Shown here piece after piece: positions 37,241-48,900 of a stretch of 64,000 nucleotides of DNA (the first letter of the stretch is position 1; every line of letters begins with the position of its first letter). A program made the translations under genes and the position numbers. The notes under the pieces were generated by a model. It was not told the origin of the DNA. It did no database searches and saw nothing but the letters and a program-made list of their open reading frames with translations. Source of the stretch: Dromiciops gliroides (taxonomy: Eukaryota > Chordata > Mammalia > Microbiotheria > Microbiotheriidae); contig NC_057863.1 of NCBI RefSeq assembly GCF_019393635.1, positions 6,920,191 through 6,984,190 on the forward strand, given 5' to 3'.

Positions 37241-37910
37241 GAGAAAGGAATGGCATAGGAAAAAATTAAATTAAGTTTAATTTAATTAAAATATAAATGT
37301 TAAATAAAATATAAATTTTAAGCATTGTATTAAATATAAAAAGATATTTAAAATTAAATAACATAATTAAAATTTATATTTTATTTATTCATTTATTATT
37401 TGTTCATCCATTCATTCATTTATTCATTCATTTACTTATTTGTTTAAAATGTACAGACCCCAGGTTAAGAACCCCTGGATGGGATAATGGTTGGAATTTC
37501 TTTCAACTATCAATCTATTAGCCTAGCATCTCATGAGAACAGCAAAAGGTAGAGGAATAATCTAAGAAAGTGGGAAGGACATAGGCCCATTCTCTGATAT
37601 TAGGGAATTAAAGAGAGGGATGTGAATATTGATCCAACCAGAGGCATCAGAAAGTGATCTAAAAAGAAAATATCTAAAACAGAGATTCTTAACCTAGGAC
37701 CCATAGACCTCCCAAAGGGTCTATAGAGAGATTTCAGGGAGACCATGAACTTGACTGAAGTGGGGGGGGTGGTATCTTTATCATGTAACTTAAATCTAGC
37801 ATTTCCCTCAACTATTTAAAAACATGATTCTAATAAGAGGTCCATAGGCTTTCCTGGACTTTCCAAAGGTGTTCATGACCCCAAAATAATATAATGCCAT
37901 CTATTCTGAG
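37241..37910 (+). mobile_element. AT-rich and ATTC-rich stretch with a DNA-transposon-like relic
   Basis: 37255-37380 is nearly pure A/T; 37381-37445 is attc/attt units. 37455-37480 (ccaggttaagaacccctgga) and 37680-37880 (gattcttaacctaggaccca, then ccataggctttcctggactt) look like pieces of old terminal-inverted-repeat elements. Confidence 0.45.
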
Positions 37911-37984
37911 ATCTCTTCTGGAAATCTGCTAAACTTTTCTCAGGAAGAGTCTTTGGCTTAAGTAATCCCTAAATGGAGAGGAAT

Positions 37985-38410
37985 GCTCTTGAGGGCAAAG
38001 ATTACACTGTTTTGTTCCAGTTTCCCCAACACCTAACAGTATCTGGCCCATACAGCCTATTGAAATAATGGCTTGTTGAAATAAAGTGATTGCCACAGGC
38101 TTGGTACAGTGAGAGTCAGCCTATGATTTTACAAGGCCCTCTGGGCTTCCCTGCTTTCCTTCAAGTCTCACTTTAAATTCCACCTTCTCCAGGATTTTCC
38201 CAAACCTCTTTATTCCAGTGACTTCTCTCCAGTGATTCTTTCCTCTTTATTTCTGTACACACACAGCTTGTTTGTATCTCTTTATATATGTGTAGTCTCC
38301 AGGAAGGAGACTGGTTTTTGCCTCTCTTTTTTTTTTTTTTTTTGGTCTTTTCAGTGCTTAGCACTGTGCCTGACACATAGTAAGTGATTAATAAATGCCT
38401 ACTGAAAGGT
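37985..38410 (+). mobile_element. L2 3' fragments
   Basis: ttgagggcaaagattacact and, from 38150, cttcaagtctcactttaaat ... gcactgtgcctgacacatag; two adjacent L2-like ends. Confidence 0.65.
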
Positions 38411-38640
38411 CTGAACATTTACAAAGAGCAAGTGATTACAGCCTCAGGATTGCCTATAATTCTCATCTCTGTGTGCCCAGATGGCATTGATGAGCTAATT
38501 TCTATGAACAATTCCTTAAACCATTTTTGAGCTGGGACACAGTGGGTGTCCTGTTAATTGGAATAACGTTGTCTACAGCACTACCTTCCAAAATGTCCGG
38601 AAATAAGCAGCCACATCTAAGTCAGTTCCCTAAGGCATGA

Positions 38641-39240
38641 GATGCTCTATTTGAATGTTTGTGACTGGAGTTCTTAGTATATAGTAGGTATTTATTAAAT
38701 GCTTGTTGTTTCAAAATGAACTGTTTCAAAATGTCATTTTCCCTCAAGAAAATGTAAGTTCCTTCAGGGCAGATGCTGTTTAATTTCAGTTTTTGAATCC
38801 CCAGTGAAGAGCATCCAGCCTGTACAGTTTTTTTATATGCTATTTTCTCACACTGGAATAAGGGTTAATTAAAAGAAACAATCTTTTTTTTTTTTACCTC
38901 TGTATCTCTATTATTTCGCATAGTGCCTGAGACAGTGTGTGCTAATATATGTGTGTTGACTATCAAAGAATAATGATAATAATTAATCATCATCATCATA
39001 GCTAGCATTTATAAGTCAATTGAAGGTATGTATGTGCTTTACTATCTTATCAAATTTAAATAGACATTTTAAAAATTCTTGATGTACTAAGATAACTTTT
39101 GGCTGTGTTATTTCATCCAGGAGAAATGTAAGCTTCTTGAAGGCAGGGACCATATGGGTTTTTATCTGGATCCCTGACACTCAGGAAAGTGACTGGGACA
39201 CAAGAGGTAGGCACTTGGGGAGTGCTTGTTGGATGCAGTG
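38641..39240 (+). mobile_element. Further L2 3' scraps
   Basis: aatgtaagttccttcagggc (38750) and aatgtaagcttcttgaaggc (39127) are L2-end words; the sequence between them is A/T-rich and unassigned. Confidence 0.5.
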
Positions 39241-39348
39241 GGATGATTAGAAGGGCCTGTGTGGAAGCAGGGAATGATGATCATCCTAATTCTGTGGCTG
39301 GGGAGGATTAACCTGGCTTTTCTAGCCACTGTTCATGGGAATACCTAC

Positions 39349-39492
39349 TTCCCCCAGGCAGGCTATCTCTGTCAAAGATGCACAGCTTGTATCCAAATTC
39401 ATTCTCCAAGACTCCACGGAGAGTCAGAAGGACGAATTCCTCTTCTTCAGCGTTCCGTGCATAGGAAACGTAAATATCATACTCCTTCCCAT
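39349..39492 (-). CDS. IL1RAP: IL1RAP exon 11: first part of TIR domain (boxes 1 and 2)
   Basis: A 144-nt exon, phase 1 in and out, acceptor gactag. After the split Asp it reads [35 protein letters not shown] and [15 protein letters not shown] box 1 (YDIYVSYA) and the box 2/BB-loop motif (RDSLPG) that contacts adaptor TIR domains are intact. I place the end so that the donor is GTAGGT at 39348, because this gives PGG followed by Ile-Val-Thr-Asp with exon 12 or Asn-Thr-Val-Glu with exon 12b, both as in human. It is the common 5' partner of the two alternative last exons. Confidence 0.97.
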
Positions 39493-41175
39493 CTAGTCCA
39501 AGAAAACACAGATACAAGAAAAGTCATCGGTTGGGAAAGCTCCTCCCTTTTGTACACTTCAATCTAGCTTCTGAATATGAGACAGTTTCTTTTTGTTTTT
39601 TCCTGTGTCGTTCTGTGTACCTGGGCGAGTTACCCAACTTCACCTAATTTATCTGTGCCTCAACTTCCTCACCTGTCAAATGAAGGGGTAGCACCCAGGG
39701 AGATCTAAGGTCTCTTCCAGCTCTGAAATGAATCATCTGTGATCCTCTGAACTGAGGATGATTGGACAGATCCTAGTCACACTAACAATAAGCAGCCATT
39801 CTCCAGGAGGAGTAGCGGTTTTGAGAAATAGATCTAATAAAATTTAATTTTATGTGATACTTATGACATCCCCATGTATCCCAGATTTCATAGCAAACTC
39901 TATGGTCATGTTGGGGCTACACAAACGTTCATGATGGGGACAAGACACAAAACTGATCCCAACGCTGCACAGATTGGAAAATGGAGGTCTCTAAAGCTCC
40001 TTCAATATACAAAGAGTCAGCAGTTACAACCAACAGAACGGGAGCTACTTCAGGCAGGGACTGTTTTGGATGTTCTTTGTACAAGCTAGCACTTAGCACA
40101 AATCAAGTGCTTTTATGAATGTTTACTGATTGATCATTCAGTATTCCATTCTAAACATGACTATTACATAGATGAAATGCATTCTCTACAAATCTCTACA
40201 TTTATGGACCTGTCATATTGGTGAATAGGTATCAATGGAATCAAGAAAATTTGACATGCATATCTGCTTCATCTGTGATATACAAAGTACAAAACTGAAG
40301 AGGGTTCTCCAGGTATACCAAATCACAACATGATAATTTTTTAGTATTAGATATCACTGAAAAAGGGCAATTTTGACAAGCAAAAATGTTAAGCTTCCAT
40401 CACAACCCAGAATTTCTTGTGGATTAAAAGATGGATAAACTGAACTCAATCTCTTTTCTACCCTCCCTTTCTCCTCCTATGAATGAAAACTTTCATTGTG
40501 CGTGATATGGGGTCATGGAATGAAGACCATTAAAACTTTGGGATTTCAGATTAAGGTGACAAGAGATCTATAGAAAGGTTGATTTCCTCAGGCTTTTCCC
40601 AGTATAAAAAAACAAACAAACCTTTTTTTTTTTTTCCATTCTGCAAAACATGATTCTCCTACGTATCTCATATCATTATTTCACTGAGAAGCTATTGCTA
40701 AAATTAAGAAAACAAATAATTATGCTGGAATTCTCACCAGTGCTAACTAAACTAATATATGTATGTTGGGGGGGGGAGGGGGGTAAGTGGAGCTCTATTA
40801 ACAGAAATGTGTTTGCTATGCTTAGATTTAATTAGGAAAACTGAGAAAATTGTGAAAAAAAAATCCTATCCATGCTTCTTTCCAAAAATGCTAGTCCTGA
40901 ATATCATTCTTGGGTCAGGGCATAATGAATTCAGGGCTTAGTTTTTGGTACAGTCTAATATAGTGAGTCTTTATGAGCATAAGAATGATTTCAATGTATC
41001 ATAACATATTTAAATATCAAAAGAGAAAAACCTAAAGGACTTGGCTGAATAGAAGGCCTATGAGGCTACTTCTAGGTTGAAATATATAAATATCAGATTT
41101 TATGGGCATGCTTTGAAAAAAATCTTTGCTCTGAAGCAAGAAGGAAAAACTTTTACATAAAGATTGATTGCTTAC
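39493..41175 (-). other. IL1RAP intron between exons 10 and 11
   Basis: 39600-39745 is a MIR relic (ttcctcacctgtcaaatgaa) and 40040-40130 an L2 scrap (ggcagggactgttttggatg). A G-rich run lies at 40768-40785. 40131-41175 is A/T-rich and otherwise blank. Confidence 0.85.
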
Positions 41176-41325
41176 CCAAAATGGTTTCATCTGTCCCAAA
41201 ATGAGCCCGGTAGAACAGGACCATCTCAAGCCAGTAGACATGGTAGACCACAATCAGAACGATGATGAGCACAATTGTCACTGCAAATCCACAGGCCAGC
41301 TCCACAGTGTATCTTGGAGGTACAA
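41176..41325 (-). CDS. IL1RAP: IL1RAP exon 10: juxtamembrane and transmembrane segment
   Basis: A 150-nt exon, phase 1 at both ends, acceptor cctttag and donor GTAAGC. It reads VPPRYTVELACGFAVTIVL, then IIVLIVVYHVYWLEMVLFYR and AHFGTDETIL. A hydrophobic run of about 20 residues between the Glu-Leu-Ala and the Tyr-His forms the single membrane span; the Tyr-Trp-rich sequence after it is the cytoplasmic start. The match to human (PAPRYTVELACGF...HFGTDETIL) is close. Because it is frame-neutral, its loss would give a protein without an anchor. Confidence 0.97.
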
Positions 41326-41419
41326 CTAAAGGTAAAAGACAGAATGATAGATCAGCTTGAATCACGACACTTGGCCTTTTGTTCAATCTCAGCAGTGTTC
41401 AAAGGCCTTTCAATTCATT

Positions 41420-41590
41420 ATTTCATTTCATTCACCCAATAAACATGTGGAAGGAAAGCAGGGTAGGAATGAGAAAACTGATGCTGAAGTCATTGACTGG
41501 CTTGCCCAAGGTTGAAAAGTTAGTAAAGTACAGGATAAGGACTAGAAACTTGAATCCTAGTTGTGATGGAAGGGCATTGAAGTCACCGAA
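41420..41590 (-). mobile_element. MIR relic
   Basis: atgagaaaactgatgctgaa and cttgcccaaggttgaaaagt. Confidence 0.55.
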
Positions 41591-41687
41591 ACATTTGTTA
41601 AAAAGTTTTGAAGCAATTACTTGGTAAATCATATTGAAATGGTCTTTCAATTGGTAAAGGAAATACTGGCTAAAAATATAAACTTGA

Positions 41688-41846
41688 GGGAAAAGCAAGG
41701 TGGCACAATTGATAAATCACCAGCCCTTGATTCAGGAGGACCTGAGTTCAAATCTGGCCTCAGACACTTGACATTGACTAGTTATGTGACCCTGGGCAAG
41801 TCACTTAACCCTCATTGCCCCACACAAAATTATATATATATATATA

Positions 41847-41890
<44 letters not shown>
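41688..41890 (+). mobile_element. CORE-SINE with TA/(TG)n tail
   Basis: SINE body 41688-41828, tail grown into TA and about 21 TG units. Duplicated taaacttga at 41679-41687 and 41891-41899. Confidence 0.9.
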
Positions 41891-41894
<4 letters not shown>

Positions 41895-41944
41895 CTTGAT
41901 TGCAGAATTTTATGGAGAAGATACTGGAGTGAGAGAATGTATTT

Positions 41945-42229
41945 AGCTGGTTGTAATGGTCTACTCCTGTAATCCCTGATGCTAGGAGAAGATAAACATG
42001 GTGGATCACTCAAGCACAGGAGTTCTGAGCTGTAGTGGGCTAAACTGATGAAGTTTCCACACTGAGTTTGGTGCCACTGTTGTAAGTCCCTAGGAACGTG
42101 GAGGTATGAAGATACCAACAAAGAAGTGAATGAATCCATGTCAGAACTGGAGCATGTCAATGCTCCCATGCTTATCATTATAGGATCAGGCCCATCAATG
42201 GCCACTGCAATTTCAGTTTGTGCCCAGTC
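41945..42229 (+). ncRNA. 7SL (SRP) RNA retropseudogene, near full length
   Basis: The order of 7SL RNA is kept over about 285 bases: gctggttgtaatggtctact / cctgtaatccc, gatcactcaagcacaggagt, tctgagctgtagtgggct, then S-domain words ggagcatgtcaatgctccca and caatggccactgcaatttca, ending at an A-rich tail. Both Alu-like end domains and the central S domain are present, so it is not an Alu/B1 type SINE. Many changes (gaps around 42075-42100) show it is a dead copy. It sits next to the SINE at 41688. Confidence 0.85.
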
Positions 42230-42299
42230 TCAAAAAAAATTAAAAATATTTCTTCATAAGACAGCAAAAATTGGAGAAAATAGGTTAAAGTATATTTGT

Positions 42300-42306
42300 T
42301 GATAAA

Positions 42307-42345
<39 letters not shown>
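42300..42345. repeat. (TA)n microsatellite
   Basis: About 18 TA units. Confidence 0.95.
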
Positions 42346-42346
<1 letters not shown>

Positions 42347-42960
42347 TTTCTAGGTACTTTGCTAAGTGTTAAAGACACAAAGAATGGCAACCTTCCCATG
42401 ACCCACCAAAAAAAAAAAAGTCCAGCCCTAAAGAATCTCATTCTAATGTAAATAGATATGTACATGCTATTTTGAATATATACACATACATGTATTTATA
42501 TATAAATGTACACATACATCCCTACATATATAAACACACATCCATCCATCCATCTGTCCATTCATACATACATATATACACAGTCAGAGGAAATGTTCTA
42601 GCAATGGCAGGAGGTACCAGGAAAGGCCTCTAGTAGAAGAAAAAAAAATGAACTGAGTAATAAAGGAGGCCAGTGTACTGAAGGACAGAGTACTTGGAAT
42701 ATGGTAAGATATAAGAATACTGGAAAGGCAAGAAGGGACCAAGTTGTAAAAGCCTTTAAAATCCAAATAAGGAGTTTTATCTTTTATCTTGGAAGTCATT
42801 GGGAGCCACTGGTTTATTGAGTAGGAAGGTAACATGGACCGATCTGTGCTTTAGAAAAATTACTTTGGAAGCTAAATAGAGGATGGGATGGAGTGGGGAG
42901 TAACTGGAGGCAAACAGACGAAGCAGAAAACTATTGAAAGAATCCCTTAACATCTTCAAA
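42346..42960 (-). mobile_element. Old interspersed repeat, copy 1 (CR1/L2-clade LINE suspected)
   Basis: 42590-42960 has attgggagccactggtttat and gatctgtgctttagaaaaat. The latter is the complement of wording seen in forward L2-type sequence at 26480-26620 and 62560-62680, so the element is probably a LINE on the minus strand. A TATG stretch (42475-42580) lies within. Confidence 0.45.
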
Positions 42961-42997
42961 ACTGTATTACCTGGACCATACCTATATTTGAATATGT

Positions 42998-43252
42998 TTT
43001 TCAGTCATTTTCCAGTCATGTTCAACTCTCTGTAACCCTAGTTGGGCTTTTCTTAGAAGAGATACTAGAATGGTTTGATATTTCCTTTTCCATCTCATTT
43101 TACAGGTGAGGACACTGAGGCAAGCAGGGTAAGTGACTTGCCCAGGGTCCCAAAACTAAAAAGTATCTTAGACCAGGTTCAAACTCAGTGAGGTGAGTCT
43201 TCCTGACTGCAGACCTGGTGATCTGTCTACTGAGCCACTCAACTATCCCCTC
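42998..43252 (-). mobile_element. CORE-SINE with RTE-like tail
   Basis: Reverse complement of the same long SINE as 55047: cagtcatgttcaactctctg, ttttacaggtgaggacactg, gagccactcaactatcccc. Confidence 0.85.
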
Positions 43253-43258
43253 TTTATT

Positions 43259-43409
43259 ATTTTTTTTTTGGGAACAGCAATGAGGGTTAAGTGACTTGCT
43301 CAAGGTCACACAGCTAGTAAGTGTGAAGTGACTGAGGCCAGATTTGAACTCAGGTACTCTTGAATCCAGGGCCAGTGCTTTATCCACTGCACCACCTAGC
43401 TGCCCTCTA
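43259..43409 (-). mobile_element. CORE-SINE inserted at the end of the SINE above
   Basis: Full reverse SINE with target duplication cccctctttatt at 43247-43258 and 43410-43421. Confidence 0.95.
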
Positions 43410-43700
43410 CCCCTCTTTATTCTTAATCCATTGTGCATCTGCAGGCCTGCCTGGTTTCAACTTCACAGAATAAGATTCCCTTGCAGGAAAAACACATTGC
43501 TTCTAATATCATTAGCAGAATACTACTTCAACCCTTGATACCACCCTCCTCAGTCTTTTCTCCTTTCTGATGGGAATGCTAGAGGATAAGGTACCAAGCT
43601 CCTCCTAAAGTTTTGTCTTTCTTTAAAGAGAGCAGAAAACTAAACTTCCAGCCCAATCCTCTGTGCCTGGTTTCAAGTTTAGAACAAAATATTCTCCTGC

Positions 43701-43870
43701 TGTGTATCCTCTGATGTCCCATCCCTACTTCCCTTTAATGCCTTCTTTTGGTTCTATCTTTACCCATAAGATTGCAACCTCTTTGAGGGCAGAGACTTTT
43801 TTTTCTTATTTGTATCCCTAGCACTTAGCACTGTGCCTGGCACATAGTAGGCATTGTTTATTGAATTGAA
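43701..43870 (+). mobile_element. L2 3' end
   Basis: cctctttgagggcagagact and agcactgtgcctggcacata. Confidence 0.75.
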
Positions 43871-43889
43871 TTGCTCTGGTCTAGCTTTC

Positions 43890-45537
43890 CCCCATCTTTA
43901 TTGTCTTCAGCATCATTTCTACTTCCTCAAGAATCACAGGTGGCATTTTGATGTCCATATTAATCTTTCCATATATGAGTGCCTGAAATTCCACTTTTTA
44001 ATTGAAGTCCCATTTTTTCTCTTGAAAGATTATACTCAGTTTTGCTGGATAGGTGACTTTTGGTTGTAATTCCAGTTCCTTTGACCTTTGGAATATCATA
44101 TTCCATGCCCTCCGATCCTTTATCATAGAAGCTGCTAGATCTTGTGTTATCTTGACTGTGGCTCCACACTACTTGAATTGTTTCTTTCTGGCAGCTTGTA
44201 GTATTTTCTCCTTGACCTGGGAACTCTGGAATTTGTCTATAATATTCCTGGGAGTTTTCATTCTGAGATCTCATTCAGGAGGTAATCAGTGAATTCTTTC
44301 AATTTCTATTTTACCTTCTGCTTCTAAAATATAAGGACAATTTTCCCTGACAATATCTTGGAAGATGATGTCTACACTCTTATTTTGATCATGGTTTTCA
44401 GGCAGTCCAATAATTTTCAAATTATCTCTCCTGGATATATTTTCCAGTTCAGCTATTTTTCCATATGAGATATTTATTTTCTTCTATTTTTTATTCATTT
44501 GGATTTGCTTTACTGTGTCTTGATTTTTCATAAAGTCATTGACTTCTATTTGCTCTATCCTAATTCTTAAGCAATAAATTTCTTCAGAGAGCTTTTGTAC
44601 CTCCTTTTCCATTTGGCCAATTTGACTTTTCAAGCTGTTGATATAGATTTTTTTTCATAACCCTCCTGCATCACTCTCATTTCTCTTTCCATTTTTTCCT
44701 CTACTTCTCTTACTTTATGTTCAAAGTTCTTTTTGAGTACTTCCATGGACTGAGACCAATTATTTTTCTTGGAAGTTTTGGATATAATAGCTTTGACTTC
44801 ATTATCTTCTTCTGATGGTGAATTTTGATCTACCTTTCCACCAAAGAAATATTTGATGGTCTGTTGCTTTCTCTGCCTGTTCATCTTTTCTGCCTATTTC
44901 TTGGCATTTTACTCCTTCTTAAAGTGTAGCGCTGATTCCAGGATGCACTGTCCCAAGCTACAGGGGGTCCCAGGTGGTACGATTTAAGGAGAGGCTTGTT
45001 CTCAGCCTGCCAAGCATGTAAGTAACCAGGGGTCTGCTTGCTCTTTGGCCTGGAAGCAGAAATTTGATTGAAATCTGATTCTCTATGGTTGAAATCTTGG
45101 TGTGCCTGTGCTCTTCCCCCACTGGGCCACTGCCACTCGAGTCTGCTTCCTGAGTAACACCATAGTGTTCCCACCTCTGCTTCAGTAGAGACATCCTACT
45201 ATTTCCCCCTCAGCAAACTGCTGGACCCCTTCACCCGTCTGTGAGCTGAGTTTCAGAAGAAACCATTGACATTGAAGATTAAGAGGATATGGAGTCATGG
45301 CCTGCCTGGGGCTGGATCTGCATCTGTGCTGAGCTTTTCTCTTACTCTGGTATAGGAGATGATCCCTGCCACCTATTTAAGCTCTCTTTGGCTGGAAAAT
45401 GGTCTCACTCTGTTCTTCTGGGAGTTTTGCTGCTTTAGGAATTGTCTTATGGTATTTTTTTTCCTGGAGGTATATAGAAAGATTTATCTGGAGCCCAAAG
45501 AGTCCCAACCTTTCCTCCACCATCTTGGTTCTTCTCC
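43890..45537 (-). mobile_element. L1 5' piece: 5'UTR and ORF1
   Basis: The 5'UTR runs from 45537 (ggagaagaaccaagatggtg on the minus strand, the typical L1 start) to 44885. ORF1 opens at 44884: MNRQRKQQTIKYFFGGK, then a charged stretch with heptad-like EVEEKMEREMRVMQEG (coiled coil). Farther on, in other frames, the RRM/CTD words PRNIIDKFQSSQVKEKIL, ARKKQ and ELELQPKVTYPAKLSIIF (about 44000-44260) match L1 ORF1p. The ORF is broken by frame changes. No ORF2 or 3'UTR follows. Confidence 0.85.
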
Positions 45538-45714
45538 TTGAATGCTATGGGGCAGGCAGACTTTACAATCATTTACACGTAAGAGATGGATTGTTCCATA
45601 CATGAAGACCATCAAAATGTAAAATCTATAGGGTGACCTGGCCCATGGCAGGCAGTAAGATTAGATTAATTCAGGTAATGTTGATTGAAAGCAGCTTGTT
45701 GTTAAGTCAAGTGA

Positions 45715-46260
45715 ACATGTATTTAAAAAGTACCTACTATATGCCAAGCCCTGTAATAAGTTCCAGGGATACAAAGAAAGGTCAAAAGATAGTTCTATTT
45801 TTAAAGAGCTCACATTCTGAGGAGGAAAACTTGAAGATATATGAACAAACAAGCTTTATACAATATAAATTGGAGATAATCAATAAAGAGAAGGTATTAG
45901 TATTATTGGCAGATGGGTGATACAGTGGATAGAGTGCCACACCTAGAATCAGGAAGTACTCAGTTCAAATCTGGCCTCATACTTACAAGCTATGTGACCC
46001 TGAGCAACTCACTTAACCCTATTTACCTCAGTTTCCCCATCTATAAAATGAACTGGAGAAGGAAATGTCAAACCACTCCAAAATCTTTTCCAAGAACACT
46101 CCAAATGGGGTCAAAACAGACACCACAACTAAACTTAAGGAGTATTGGGAAACATGTGCATAAAAGATGGCATTTTAGGTGAGTTTGAAAGAAGCCATAG
46201 AAGCCAGTAGGATGAGAATAAATAGGAGAAAATCCTGAGCATGGGGTCAAACATCAAAAA
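45715..46260 (+). mobile_element. Old interspersed repeat interrupted by a CORE-SINE with RTE-like tail
   Basis: 45715-45905 (agtacctactatatgccaag, aaagagctcacattctgagg) continues at 46135-46260 (gcattttaggtgagtttgaa). The SINE lies at 45908-46132 with gaaatgtcaaaccactccaa in its tail. Confidence 0.65.
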
Positions 46261-46266
46261 TTCCCA

Positions 46267-46381
46267 GAGTTGTGGCATTGCTTTTGTTTGTCCTCCCTCT
46301 TTGTAGAGGATGATGCCATCATAGGTGATGACTTGAGCCTGAATTGGATTTGAGTGAGGCATAGTTGCACTGAAGTTGTCA

Positions 46382-46479
<98 letters not shown>

Positions 46480-46930
46480 TTTTTTTCCTCATTCTTTCTT
46501 CTTAAGCCATTGCATTCCAATGGCAAGGCAAAAGTCAAAATGACTGGCAATGGGAGCAGCTAGGTGGCACAGTGGATAAAGTACCAGCCTTGGATTCAGG
46601 AGGACCTGAGTTCAAATCCAGCCTCAGACACTTGACACTTACTAGCTGTGTGACCCTGGGCAAGTCATTTAACCCCTATTGCCTCACCAAAAAAAAAAAA
46701 AAAGACTGGCAATGGTTTGGGATGCAGGGAATGACCTTGACATCTTCCATATCTGACAAATCTCTAAGCACTACAGAGTATCGGCTTCAGCCTCCGTCAT
46801 GGCCACTGGAACACAATTGTTCTCATCTAGTTATTTCACTGGTTGAAGTCTTCATATGCTTGGGGTAGATCTCCTCCCAACTCACCAATGGTTTTGAGGC
46901 CTGTCAGTTACATTCAACCTGGTTTAGACA
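46267..46930 (+). mobile_element. Second copy of the unnamed marsupial repeat, with insertions
   Basis: gtagaggatgatgccatcat and later words match 724-836. It is interrupted by a TC/TA microsatellite (46384-46476) and by a CORE-SINE at 46554-46703 with exact duplication gactggcaatgg (46542-46553 and 46704-46715). The rest (46716-46930) reads as the element's 3' part. Confidence 0.6.
46384..46476. repeat. (TC)n/(TA)n microsatellite
   Basis: About 27 TC units joined to about 19 TA units. Confidence 0.97.
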
Positions 46931-47170
46931 GTCTGACAAGATGGTTTATAAGGGAGTGGCCACTGTACATGCTAAAGATTCTTGGAGTCACAGGAGAGGC
47001 TCGGGTGAGAGGTGGATACCAAAGGTGAATGAGCAGCCCTGAAAAGGGCTTGGCAAGGCCTCATACCAGAGGTGCTAGTCCCCTGAAAACCCTATTTACC
47101 CCAATGCTGTATGTAAGGTATGAATAAATAGATGGATGAATGGTGAAAGTGATTACTATGTACAGTCTTT

Positions 47171-47361
47171 CCTTCATTGAGTACTTATTAAGTGCTTCCT
47201 ATGTGTCAAGCAGTATTCTAGGAATTAAAGATAAAAAGAAAGACAAAAACCTGGCCCTTCTCTCCAGGACTTCATGATCTGATGGAAAAGAAAGCACGCA
47301 AACAATATGTGCAAGCAAAGTATAAAAAGGATAAGTTTGGAGATGAACAGCACAGGGAAAC
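47171..47361 (+). mobile_element. Old interspersed repeat fragment
   Basis: gtgcttcctatgtgtcaagc and aagataaaaagaaagacaaa; same family as 45715. Confidence 0.45.
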
Positions 47362-47574
47362 ACCAGCATGAAGGTAGGTTGAGGCTGGCTCCAATATTTG
47401 TGCCATTTGTTTTTATTTAAACAATTTTGATAATACTGTCAACCTAGGTGATTAACTTTTGTTCGTTGTCACTTGACTGTCTAAAGACAATTTCCTTGTG
47501 GTAAAGAAGCTGCCATTCCTTTTCCTGGAGTGTGAGGTTAGAGCCAAGGACAGAAATTCAGATAGAAACAATAA

Positions 47575-47735
47575 AATAGATGAATGCCAGGAGACAAGCA
47601 GCCAAGATCTGTGTGAACTTGGGCAAGCTGCTTAATCACTATGACCTTCAGTTTCCTCATTTGCAAAATGAAGAGGTTGGATTACATGTTTTCTGTGGTT
47701 CCTACCAATGCCAAATCTATGATCATCTGTCTTTA
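47575..47735 (+). mobile_element. THER1/MIR relic
   Basis: gaacttgggcaagctgctta, ttcagtttcctcatttgcaa. Confidence 0.75.
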
Positions 47736-47989
47736 TCAGTATATAGTATCGTGGATTAAATCTGTGTGGTAGCAACCATTAATCAAAAGTGAAAGCAAAA
47801 GATTTTTCCATCACAGGCAGTTGTCAGCAGAGGAAGTCCAACAAGGAAGAGGATAAAGCAAAAATTAAACTTTGGGTCATAAAATATGCCACAGAATCGG
47901 ATAATCTCAGCAGTGGGAGGAATCTCAGAGAACATCCATCCAGTTGATCTCATATCCACAAAGAATCTCCAATATAATATTCTGGGTTG

Positions 47990-48900
47990 TTTTAGAGTTT
48001 TTGAAAATTCATTTTATTTTTAATTTATGGAATAAAATCAATATTTTCATAACCTACTACAACAAAAAATGATTGTGCATGAAACTGCAAATTGACGATG
48101 AACAACTTGCTATTCCTTTCAAATATACAACTAAATTATCATGCATATTTCTCTTTTTCCTTTTTTCCTTCCCTTCCCTCTGCCCCCACCCTAGAGATAG
48201 CTACCATTAGAAAAGAATAGGTATATATGTATATATTTATGTATTATTCTATACATACTTCTGTTCATCAATTCTTTTTTTTCTGGATGCAGGCAGCATC
48301 TTTCTTCATATCCCTTTATAATTAATTTGAGTATAATAGTCATAATATCTTAGTCACTCAAACCTTCATATAAAACATCAATGTTACTGTTATAATGTTG
48401 ACTTAATTAAGGTCATTTTGCTCTGCATTATTTCTTGCAAGTCTTCCCATATTTTTTTCTAAGACCATCAAGCTTATCATTTCTCACAGCATTGTAGTAT
48501 TCCATCACAATCATATAAACAATTTGTTCAAACTTTCCCCAATTGATAGGTATCCCTGTAATTTCCAGTGCTTTGCCACCACAAAAAGGCTGCTATATGT
48601 ATTTTATAACACTACTTTTTCCCTAATAATATTTGGAAATAGGCCTTGTAGTGGTACTGCCAGGTCAATTTGCACAGATAGTTTAATAATTCCTTGGCTA
48701 CAATTCAAGATTCTTCTTCAAAATGGTTGGATCAGTTCATAATTCTACCAACAATGATGTCTTTCTCATTTTTCCCACATCCCTTCCAACATTTTTTACT
48801 TTCCCCTTCAATAATTTTAGTCAATCTAGTAAAGTGATATCTCAAGTTTGTTTTAATATGTATTTCTCAAATCAATAATGATTGAGAACACTGTTTCACA
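47990..48900 (-). mobile_element. L1 3' fragment
   Basis: Reverse complement of the same L1 type as 51300-52080: ccaccctagagatagctacc and gtagtattccatcacaatca. About 0.9 kb of 3'UTR and ORF2 end, 5'-truncated. Confidence 0.8.

Larger units (their letters stand above)
33112..39348 (-). other. IL1RAP intron between exons 11 and 12
   Basis: Holds GT and CT microsatellites, one L1 tail with a SINE in it, MIR/L2 scraps and AT-rich sequence. 35111-36289 and 36491-37240 show no repeat I recognise and no coding signal. For IL1RAPb the intron runs on to 24632 (about 14.7 kb). Confidence 0.9.

Noticed and set aside
39341-39348. Exon 11 ending earlier, after the first PG
   Set aside because: That would leave no GT donor; ending at 39349 gives GTAGGT and restores PGG-I-V-T-D and PGG-N-T-V-E as in human.
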